Of a stretch of DNA of 36,748 nt, positions 1 through 10,900 are shown one piece after another. The notes under the pieces were generated by a model. It did not search any database and had not been told where the DNA came from. It saw nothing but the letters and a program-made list of their open reading frames with translations. How positions within the stretch are numbered: the stretch's first letter is position 1; each line of letters starts with the position of its first letter. Source of the stretch: Tubiluchus corallicola (lineage: Eukaryota; Priapulida; Priapulimorpha; Priapulimorphida; Tubiluchidae); contig JAQGDQ010000262.1 in NCBI GenBank assembly GCA_030141605.1, forward strand, positions 177,501 through 214,248, in the 5' to 3' direction. Position numbers and translations under genes: made by a program.

Positions 1-515
1 AAGTGAACAGTGTTTGAGGCTTTTCCTGTGCAGTATTTCTTATTTGTATTACGTTCATTGTAGGCCCTTTCACTAGATATTGTAATTGAAACTATTGTAA
101 ATATGTAATGTGAAATAAGTGACTTATGACTTATGACCAACAATTGCCAGTTTATGTTAGACTGAAGACTACTTGAACTGCTAGTGTTAGTGGCGTGTAG
201 GTCACGTGACAGTCGGCAGCGAAGCCACTACATTTTTATGTGGTTGTATGTTTCCGCCTGTTTGCACTGAGGTTGATTATTTTTCTTGCTGCAGCAAAAC
301 GATACAAGTTCATTACTCTGACACAAACTATGATGACTGTTTTTATGAAGAACGTGCAGTAAACGAGTTCTGTTTGTTCCCCATTCATCAAAGAACAGGC
401 TCGCCGACAGATGGCAGATGTGTTTTGAAATGTTCTTGAATGTTTTTAAAACATTTTTTTTCTTATTTTGCGAAATTGTTTTCTATGCACTAGAGCCGCA
501 TCTACAATTCGACCG

Positions 516-669
516 AGCTGAAAGCGCCAGAGAGTGCGCCTGTTCGCAAGATGCGCTGGAAGGGCCAGAGAGTGCGCCTGTTCGCAAGATGCGCTGAAAG
601 GGCCAGAGAGTGCGCCTGTTCGCAAGATGCGCTGAAAGGGCCAGAGAGTGCGCCTGTTCGCAAGATGCG
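516..669. repeat. 38-bp minisatellite, four copies
   Basis: Four head-to-tail units (each beginning GCCAGAGAGTGCGCC) start at 526, 564, 602 and 640, nearly identical and GC-rich compared with the flanks. Confidence 0.9.
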
Positions 670-989
670 CGTTTCCTTTAACAACGCTTACAAAGATCAT
701 AACAGCAGTTTCTATTGCGCTGCGGCAACACTTGAATTTATTGCCATGATTTGTCAAAGAAGAATCTGAAAACCTATTATAAATCCTTCAACGGTCCGCC
801 CTCCTGCGCAGACTAGATAGGATGCAAACTCTGATTATTTATTCAGTTCACATGAAAATAATTTGACTCCCTCAAATTGGCTGCTTCTTAAACAAACGGT
901 GCGGATGAGCGTCCAGATAGTTGCAAGGGTGTTCGCCTGGTGCTAAACTACCGAATTTGTTTAGATAGTGCAAGCTTTTGGGCTGCTGA

Positions 990-1404
990 TAGGGGTGAGC
1001 ATCGAACGTTCGAGTTCGAACGCTCGAATTCGATTCGAACGAGTTTTTTTAGTTCGAACTCGATTCGAATCCAAAACTATAGATTCGAATAATTCAGCAC
1101 TTCAATCACACGTGTTCTTTATCACTAAAACGATTGAAACATCATGCAATTAGCATAATTTAGCTGTGATTTCTGCACACAATTTTAAACAAATTACTAG
1201 TCGTTTTATTGCAGAACAAAATCTAGTGATATGCATGATCTTTGTAAGACTAATTTTTACTGGTGGTTCGAAAACTTGTTCGAAAATCGTTCAATCTCAA
1301 TTCGAATCAGATTCGAATTCGAAACACTGGAGTTCGGTTCGATTCGAAAGTCACAAATTCGGTTCGATTCGAATTCGCTTTCTGGTAGAGAATGCTCACC
1401 CGTA
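990..1404. mobile_element. hAT-like MITE rich in TTCGAA
   Basis: The 415-bp element is flanked by perfect 8-bp direct repeats GCTGCTGA (982-989 and 1405-1412). Its ends are inverted repeats, TAGGGGTGAGCAT against TACGGGTGAGCAT (12 of 13). Both subterminal zones are packed with TTCGAA/GAATTCG palindromes. No transposase frame is present, so it is non-autonomous. The 8-bp target duplication indicates the hAT superfamily. Confidence 0.82.
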
Positions 1405-1877
1405 GCTGCTGAATGCTGCAAAAAATCAGAATTAACATTGTCGCAAGTACGTCTATAAATCACGTTAATTGTAGTTTGGAATGTAAGAAAACTGCTTATG
1501 AATATAACTAGGAAAAATCCGGGATAGTTAGTCGCCTAGAGGACAAACAAACGTTCTAAATTTATGATTTCCCTACCAGGTTCTTGTTGTTTTACCAGAA
1601 CTGAATTTATGCGCTTTATTGAGGTACATGTAACCGTAACTGAAACACCAGCTGTGAAAAAGGCACCGCTTTCGGAATTCAGTTTTGCTTTTTTTTCTCA
1701 AATATTTAATCACACAAAACAGCAGCCGTAAAGGTGACTTTGCTTTAGTGGCTTTTTTATCGTTCCCAATTTTGCTAGTCCCGATTTCGTTTAGTTTTTC
1801 TTCCAAAACTAATTTTACTGGAAGCACTTGAGTACTTGACGTATTCTTTTCGAATCAGTGTACAGTTGATTTGCTTA

Positions 1878-2135
<258 letters not shown>

Positions 2136-2471
2136 ATATTCGTGAGACTTTTAAATACCAATAAATCAATATACCAATAAAAGAACAACTAAAATCAAAT
2201 AGTACCAATTTACACAAATTTACACAAAACGACCTGTATAATATAAAAGTGACAGATATAATATAAAAGTTCAATATTTTATACTAATATTTTGCTTATA
2301 GCCGTAACTATCCAAAGAACTAAAGCGTTTGTATTTTTGTTCATTTGCTGAATTTAATTTAATTGAATTTATTGATTAATAGGTTTGAAGCATATTAATA
2401 AAGGGTCAAATACAAAAGTTGTAAAGAGTTAGTTCAAATTAAAAAACAATATCGGTAACGAAGAGTCTAAA

Positions 2472-3664
2472 TGATCACACATATAAAAACACAGGCTTAC
2501 AATGAATGAAGTGATTACAACAAAATCATATCAGATTGTTAAAAATGTCTCACACGGATAAAAACACAGGCTTACAATGAATGAAATGATTACAACAAAA
2601 TCATGTCAGATAGTTAAAAATGTTTCACACAGAAAAAACACAGGCTTACAATGAATGAAGTGATTACAGCAAAATCATGTCAGATAGTTAAAAATGTCTC
2701 ACACCGATAAAAACATAGGCTTACAATGAATGAAGTGATTACAACAAAATTATGTCAGATAGTTAAAAATGTCTCACACAGATATGAACACAGGCTTACA
2801 ATGAATGAAGTGATTACAACAAAATCATGTCAGATAGTTAAAAATGTCTCACACAGAAAAAACACAGGCTTACAATGAATGAAGTGATTACAACAAAATC
2901 ATGTCAGATAGTTAAAAATGTCTCACACCGATAAAAACATAGGCTTACAATGAATGAAGTGATTACAACAAAATCATGTCAGATAGTTAAAAATGTCTCA
3001 CACAGATAAAAACACAGGCTTACAATGAATGAAGTGATTACAACAAAATCATGTCAGATAGTTAAAAATGTCTCACACAGATAAAAACACAGGCTTACAA
3101 TGAATGAAGTGATTACAACAAAATCATGTCAGATAGTTAAAAATGTCTCACACAGATAAAAACACAGGCTTACAATGAATGAAGTGATTACAACAAAATC
3201 ATGTCAGATAGTTAAAAATGTGTCACACAGATAAAAACACAGGCTTACAATGAATGAAGTGATTACAACAAAATCATGTCAGATAGTTAAAAAAGTCTCA
3301 CACAGATGAAAACACAGGCTTACAATGAACGAAGTGATTACAACAAAATCAAGTCAGATAGTTAAAAATGTCTCACACAGATATAAACACAGGCTTACAA
3401 TGAATGAAGTGATTACAACAAAATCATGTCAGATAGTTAAAAATGTCTCACACAGGTAAAAACACAGGCTTACAATGAATGAAGTGATTACAACAAAATC
3501 ATGTCAGATAGTTAAAAATGTCTCACACGGATAAAAACAAGCTTACAATGAATGAAGTGATTACAACAAAATCATGTCAGATAGTTAAAAATGTCTCACA
3601 CAGATAAAAACACAGGCTTACAATGAATGAAGTGATTACAATAAAATCATGTCAGATAGTTAAA
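2472..3664. repeat. 75-bp satellite array, about 16 copies
   Basis: The unit includes ACAGGCTTACAATGAATGAA and TCATGTCAGATAGTTAAAAA. Copies are very similar, with scattered single-base changes and a few small deletions (for example near 3537). The high identity suggests recent expansion or homogenisation. Confidence 0.95.
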
Positions 3665-4232
3665 ATATAGAAAGTCTGACAAATATAACATTTAATTAAA
3701 ATGAAGAACTAAATTTATAAGACTCATTTGTAGACAATTATAGGATCACATGACATGAACAGATTGTTAAATGAATGTTGAATGATTTTGAATGAATGTT
3801 GATTTAGATAAAAATGAATTCAAATATTAAACAGTTTCATTATTTCCGCTAATGCATTTATACTATCGATGACATTGTTAGAATTAAAAATATCGCATAA
3901 GGAAGTAAAGTTAAGATTAGTGCACTTGTTTCTGATAGCATTAGACATAGACCAAATACATAACGCATGATGTTTAGACTGTACAACTGCAGGTTTGCGT
4001 TACATACACGACCCACTGAAACTGTTGCCAATCGTGCATTCAACAAAGCCGTCTACTTGTGAAGGTCATTTCACTTGCATCTGTTTTGAGTTAGTTTTCA
4101 AATAATTTTTATGAACCCTTGTCTCCTAACATTTCCTGTACAAATATATGCTATTCCAACAAGTTTACAGGAGTTTTAATTAGATCAAAAATTATAATCA
4201 TTATATCAATGTGAAGCCAATTGTCACACCAG

Positions 4233-4751
4233 CAGGGGCGTATCAAAACTTTACGACCCCCTAGGCCGATAGTTCTGTCCCGCCCATCTCTGTTGTGAAC
4301 TTAAGGTTGCTTATGTAATGAGCAGATCAAACAATTACTTGTGGTGTATTAAAAACACTATCAACCTACTATCTACGTGTCATTATTAATCACTTTTGTT
4401 TGCATAGTATTTATATATGAGCAGGCTGTGCAACTTGTTGTTATGTAATACACGTACCTTGTACCGCCTGTTCGTTATGTGGTATTTATATATGAAGTGT
4501 GCTCAGTAACTGCTTGTGGTGTGTTATAAATGCGCGTATTACACGTACCTTGTACCTGTTCGCTGTGTGGCGCTTATATAAAAGCTGAACTCAGTAACTG
4601 CTTGTGGTGTGTTATAAAATGCTCCTTCACGTGAATATGAAAGAATACACATTTTCCGAGGACAATAAGAATTCTTTCTAAAACGTGACGCCCCTCAAAC
4701 TTCAGCGCCCTAGGCTATAGTCCAGTTAGCCTATTGGTTAACACACCCCTG
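4233..4751. mobile_element. hAT-like non-autonomous element
   Basis: The 519-bp element starts CAGGGGCGTAT and ends ACACACCCCTG, imperfect inverted ends of the CAGGGG type. It has 8-bp flanking repeats CACACCAG/CACTCCAG (4225-4232 and 4752-4759, 7 of 8). The interior has diverged tandem copies of a ~110-bp block containing ACACGTACCTTGTACC and AGTAACTGCTTGTGGTGTG. No transposase frame was seen. It ends about 95 bp before the LDLa exon. Confidence 0.72.
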
Positions 4752-4846
4752 CACTCCAGTGCTTGCTGAATAGTAACTTAGTCACATGACTTATCTTCAA
4801 TAAATCAATATAATCAATAAACAAACACGTATTTCTCGATTTTCAG

Positions 4847-4975
4847 GTGAGTGTCTCAAGGATGAGGAGTTCGCGTGTGGCGACGGTACCTGCATTCACA
4901 ACTCACTGAAATGCAACGATCGACAAAACTGCCCGCTGAACAAAGACGAGCTAGACTGCAACCCTCCAGTTATAG
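4847..4975 (+). CDS. LDLa-module exon of the NETO-like receptor
   Basis: The exon follows a TTTTCAG acceptor and ends at a GTAAAT donor. It starts with the last two bases of a split codon and ends with one base of the next. The 42 full codons hold a complete LDL-receptor class A module with six cysteines: EFACGDGTC, then IHNSLKCN, then a C-x4-DE-x2-C ending. The usual acidic calcium-binding cluster is kept (ND, KDE), although the common S before DE is replaced by K. Such modules bind calcium and ligand outside the cell. Confidence 0.85.
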
Positions 4976-7900
4976 GTAAATGAAAGTAAATAAGGAAAAA
5001 GATAGCTATTAAGTGAATTGATCACTGGCCATTGAATAATGTAATACCCTAATTTAGAGATATAATTTTTATATTTTTTGGCTAGAATTCGGGAAGCTAA
5101 ACTACACCCACTCTTAATCCGTGGATGAAATTTAATCAGATAGTCTGTCTACTACATCGCAGTACCACAAATTCGTGGTAACAAATGTAATTAGAAAAAT
5201 GTAATACATTCGTTATTATTATTGAATTATTTCTTTGAAAATGAGTTTCCAAGAATATATTGAAAACACGTTTTAAATCACTAGGCAGTAAAAAGTAAAT
5301 AGGTCCCAAGTACAAATACACTCTGTGTTCTGACTTTTCCACATTTCCTTTCTTTTGGCCAAGTTCAGGTTCATTTCGTCAACATAACAGGGCATTTACG
5401 ATGAAAATTGCAAAATGAAATAAATTGTAGAAAGACCGGCATTTCTCCGTACATGTTTGTGCTGTGCCAATTTTTGATTATTGATTTTTTCAAAAAGTCT
5501 GTATTTATCTAACTGTGCTGGCTGCTTATGATGAGCAAAACTGACCAATGGTATGATCATACGATATGTGATGGTCACTCACTACCCAAGGAACCGAAGA
5601 GATACTAGAACGCGATTATTTAATCAACACAAGTGTGGGGAATAGCCGAGATATCATGGTGTGTACTTAGCTGCTGAAGTTAATCACTGCTGGATCTAGC
5701 TAGTAAATGGATGGAACATGTCATGCCATTCTATCGTTTACCATGCTGCATCGGGGGTATCTATCTCTCTAAAAAAGGGTGTAAGAGCAAATTTATTTGT
5801 CAGTCCAGTGCTTCCAGCTGTCTCTTCTCAGATGACCCCTCTTGATAGTGAGAATAGATTTCGGTCATGCCACAATCACAAACAAGATAAAAAGGCACAG
5901 TCACCAAATGAGGAACAACGGTCTGCAATTTGTTCAGCAATCACACTAGCAGGATTCGACCGTGCAGTTACGTCACATGTTCCAGTAGTGGGCTGTGTCT
6001 CACATAGATAATGATATTTTGCATCTACACACTCCTTCAAGTATCTGGCATGACCTGGCTTTCCTAATTCACAAAGAATCAGATACAAATCAGTTTCATC
6101 ACCCATGTTTGCAAACTTCCATTCCTCCAGTACTCTCTCTGATGGACCTTGGCGAGTTCCACCAATGATCAGTGTTGCGCGAACGTTTAAAGCTGGCAAC
6201 TTTGACTGACTCGCAGGCACAAAGTGGATTATGCACCCAATGTGAGCTCTACAACCAAATCTCAAAACTTCTTCTTCTTCTTCCCAGCTTTTCCCTATTC
6301 TGGGTCGCAGTTGTGAATGAGTCTTCTCCACGCATTCCTGTTGTTGACCGTCTCTTCTTTTATGTCTTCCCTTCTCACATGATCTTCACCGACTCTTCTT
6401 TTCAGGTGTCCATACCATCGCAATCTTGCGAGGCTTCCATTACTTTTACTGTTCCTCTGATGTTATTATTTCTAATTTTATCCCTTCTTGTTATTCCCAC
6501 CATTCATCTCAACATCCTCATCTCCACCACACCCATTTTCTTCTCTTCGGTCTTCTTTAGAGAATCTGCTTCCAGCCCATAGATTAGAGCGGGTCTGACC
6601 ACTTCTTTGTGGACTTTCCCTTTAAGTCTCACCGACTCATTCATAGAAGGTTTTGGCGCAGTTTTTACAGGCGGATGCCTTTCCTGACCCTAACCCTCCC
6701 TATTTATCCGGGCTTGGGACCGGCACTGAGTTGGGCTGGCTTGACACCCCCCCCCCCCAGTGGCTAGGTTACAACCAAATCTCAAAACGTTCAGTCATTA
6801 TTGTGTAAGCCCTTACAACTCTCCGAGTGATTAATGACCGATACGACATTAATGACCACTGAAGAAGCGGTCATTAAGATCTTTCCTTTTCTTAAGGGAA
6901 AGCTGCACCCAATCTTAAACTACAGTTCAAAACAATCTACTTTATAAAATATTTAAAGGGAACATACTGTTTTTTTAAATTGACTTGCGTGGGAGAATTA
7001 TTACTGCAATAACGTTCGCGCGGCTAGTACTCCGCTGTACGTGCATTTCGCCATTCACTAGTCAGATGGGCATTAGCACCTGCATCACAGAAATGCGTAG
7101 CAGAAAAACAGATGCTGTACCTCTCATTTCATAAGTGTGTTCAGTTGTGATTCGACAGCAAAAGTTGAAATTTGAATTTTAAACTAAAATTTGCCGTGTT
7201 TTTATTTATCACACTGAATGTCGTACAGTGGCACTGTACTTCAATTTTCACTTTGGTAAACATGTGCGGCATACTCATGGAATTTTTGTACTGTTGAAAA
7301 TTATGTTAGTTTGTGATGTCATCACTACTTGGGCTCGCCCGTCATTAATTAAGTTTTTAGCTCTCTCATTTGATTGCCAGAAACACTTTGTCGTCTACCG
7401 TACATCATAATTGGGTAGGATATGAAAAAAATCGACCTCTTCTCCTTTAATGAATGTAAAGCAGCAATGAAGCCGGTTGACTGTGTACGGGGAAGCAAAT
7501 TTTTCTGAAGCCAAACGATCTTCCCGGATGCTTCTCTAACGCTGAATCCCGTTATGGTCTCGCTGTGATCGCAATGACATTATACAATAATTTGACCATC
7601 AGTGGCTATCAGATGAGTGGTGGCATTAGCAGGCTGTCACGTCATGCATAAAGACAGTAATTAGAGTCTCATATCTAATTGATTTTCCCAAAACATTTGC
7701 ACATGAATGGATGTAAACTATGGGGAAACGTTAATTGCAAGCAGTGTGTAGCGGTTCAATAGCATCTTAAACAAGTGGTGCACCACTGAAAATTATATGT
7801 CACCGTCGAAGTGCATCGCTTGATGCCAGGGCCTATTTCAGCCTAAGCGAGGCCCGGGGAAGTGCGTGCGGCCACAGAGAGAGAGAGAGAGGGGGGGAGA

Positions 7901-10900
7901 GGAGGCAGTATGTTCGCATAAAGCAAAAAAATTTTACCTCGGCGCGAGGCCCCTGGAGGGTGAGGCCCCGGGGAACTATCCCCACTCCCCCCCCTGAAAT
8001 AGGCCCTGCTTGATGCTAAAGGGCTTTCATACTTTTATTCGTCGGCGAATGCATTGAATGCAATACTTCGGTCACTGAACACAGCAGTCTTCTGTTATTC
8101 CACTTGCTTGTTTAAATATCCATACGACCGAACAATACGTGTCTTTGACACTGATGATGACGTCAAAATAATGAAGGTCCAATCAAGGTAAAAAATGAAA
8201 ACCCTAAAAGGTGTCAGTAATGATAAGCCTATGTAAGCACACCAATTACGGTTACTGTAACGAAAAGTGCAGGGACACAGATCAAGATGATAGTCCAAGG
8301 ATAGAATTCAAGGTCACGGTAAAGAAAAATCCAAGGATAGAATTCAAGGTCGCGGTAAAGAAAAGTCCAAGGATAGAGTTTCAGGTCAGACGCACGCAAG
8401 GCCACCTTTAAAGGTCACAATAATGAAGCTCTAATAGTAATGAAATGTGTGAGGTCTGAGAAGTAGGTGATTGCAATATCCGGAATGGGCGTGGATTTGC
8501 CCGTCGGCGCTTATTTAAGCTTAGACATGAAACTTTTGGTCTCTGCTTCTAAAACAGCAGCAAACCTTTTACAACCTTCCAATTTGCAAAGACGCACGAA
8601 TTTATTATGTAGATTTTTAAATGTGATTATCGTATGTACGAAACTTAACTCGTCTCCACATGGAATTTGCATTTTGCACTTCAAAGTTCTCATGCTGTGA
8701 TTGAGTTACGAAGCCAATCGCATGCGGCAAATGTGCAAACATGAGTTTTGCACGAGTACAGGGTGGCGCAATGAAAACTTTACGATTGGGTATACATGAT
8801 AGATATATGATACAATATACAAATACGTGACATTGTAATTATGATTATGATTATTAAGAGTCACGTAAAGTCTGGATACCATGGAAAGAATTATCCTAAT
8901 TTCATCTTTGTTTATCAGGGTCACCCAACACCCATACGGAGAACAGTGGAATTGGGGGTTTCCTGGAAGCAGTGTTTGGAGGAAAAGGCAGTAGACATGT
9001 ACTTATTATTGGCATTGCTAGTGGTGGGCTTCTATTAGTTATCGTTTCTGCGGTGTGTATATTATGTGTTCAGCGAAGGAAAGCTGCAACAAGTCTAAAG
9101 GTAAAGTTAATAGACTTGCTAAGATATGCATGTTGAACTAAACATAATGTGTAGCAGTAGAGTAATATATCAAAATTACTAAATAAAATCAAACATATCT
9201 TCTTCTTCTTCTTCCCAGGTTTTCCCTATGCGGGGTCACCGTTGTGAATGAGTCTTCTCCACGCATTCCTGCCATTGACCATCTCTTCATTTATGCCTTC
9301 CCTTCCCATACGATCTTCACCGACTCCTCCCTCCAGGCGTCCACACCATCGCAATCCCACGAGGCCTCCACCATCTTCACCGCTCCGGAAGCTGCTTCCA
9401 GCCCATAGATTGGAGCGGGTCTGACCACTGCTTTGTGGACTTTACCTTCAAGTCTCACCGACTCATTCATAGAAGGTTTTGGCGCAGTTTTTACAGGCGG
9501 ATGCCCTGCTTGACCCTAACCCTCCCTATTTATCCGGGCTTGGGACCGGCACTGAGTTGGGCTGGCTTGCCCCCCCCCAGTGGCTAGGTTAAACAAAATC
9601 AAACATATGACTGAGAAATTTAGCAAAAAAATCACCGTTTTGAGTTTTGACACGATTTATTTCACAGCTGACATTTCAACGTAAAAGCAAGTTGTCATAA
9701 TAATAGTAATTATGGGGGTACTTACAAGAACTGAAATCAATCAATTTTATTATTCAGTTCTGTAATGAATATGTTTTCACTTTTGCAGATGCTCTTATAA
9801 TTATTATAACATCTTGCTTTGATGTTGGAACGCCAGTTGTGAATTACAAATAACTCATGGCACTATTCAAATGGGTGCTGGTGATTTCTTTTTTTTTTGC
9901 TAAATAAAACTGTTCTTTTTATTCACTTGATTTTATTGCATGACATGGCATATTTTGGGTATTAGATGGCCAAAGAAAATTTCAAACAAAGATCTATATG
10001 AAAAAATAAAAGAAGAACCTTGGACAAGAAAGATAAAAAGACGCCGTTTAAGATGGTTTGGGCATATGCTTAGACTGCCTGATGATATTCCAGTGAAGAT
10101 AGCTCTTCAACAAGCCATAGAACCAGCTAAAAAACCTGCAGGAGAACAAATGTTAACATATTTAGTTTTTGCACAGAAAGATTTAAACACTTCAGCATTG
10201 ATCCTTAGAAATAAATCCACTTGGGGCATTGCAGCGTGTAGGGAGTCCTGGCATAGGGAGGTGAGCAGAATCATGTCACTGGACGTGTGATTCATTGGAT
10301 GATGGCAGAGAGCAAAAACAGGAAAACGAAGAACAGATTAGGATAGGCAGAGCAGATTAAGGTAGTGTAAAATGGGGCACTATAGAATGTGCTGAATAGC
10401 ACAACATAGCAGGACAAGAAGTATAAAACAAAGCAAGATGTGTAGACTAGAACATAACACAAGATGCGTACAATAGGATAGGACAGGACCAGGAGGCACA
10501 GAACAGAGCATAATGCATCAGAACTGGATGAAGCACCTAGAACAGAACACAACACAGTAGAATAGGACAGGAAATATAGAACAGCTAGAGCAGAGCACAG
10601 TAGAATAGGACAAGACATATAGAACAGCAAGGGCACAGCACAGTAGAATAGGACAGGACATATAGAAGACAGCATAATAAAACAGAACAGAATGGAATGG
10701 AGCACAACATAGCACAATAAGGCAAGGGGATGTAGAAACAGAGAAGAACAAAATGGAACGGAATATGTGTGAATCATGGGCTTGAATGAATAGAAGCCTA
10801 AAGATGATAAGTTAGTCAGACATGGACATAGCTCGCCACATCCTGTTTTGTTTTCACATCAGGCGTAAAATGCCCATAAACATCAGACGTGTGAATAGAC

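Larger units (their letters stand above)
4976..8918 (+). other. Receptor intron 1
   Basis: This 3.9-kb intron holds the CTLD-like fragment, an RTE-derived element, a hAT-like MITE and a 36-bp repeat. The parts at 4976-5870, 6789-7818 and 8400-8918 show nothing I can assign. Confidence 0.6.

Noticed and set aside
206-439. 77-codon plus-strand frame, possibly a CUB or cysteine-rich exon of the receptor
   Set aside because: The cysteines do not match CUB spacing, and no acceptor/donor pair gives a convincing domain in the phase needed by the LDLa exon.
446-769. Overlapping frames on both strands
   Set aside because: They are readings of the 38-bp minisatellite.
8758-8790. TACAGGGTGGCGCAATGAAA, resembling a mariner-type terminal repeat
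   Set aside because: No inverted partner found within the nearby sequence.
10292-10777. 161-codon minus-strand frame, Cys/Leu-rich and hydrophobic, membrane-protein-like
   Set aside because: It follows the degenerate AGAACAG/GGACAGGA repeat; composition and not conservation makes it look membranous.
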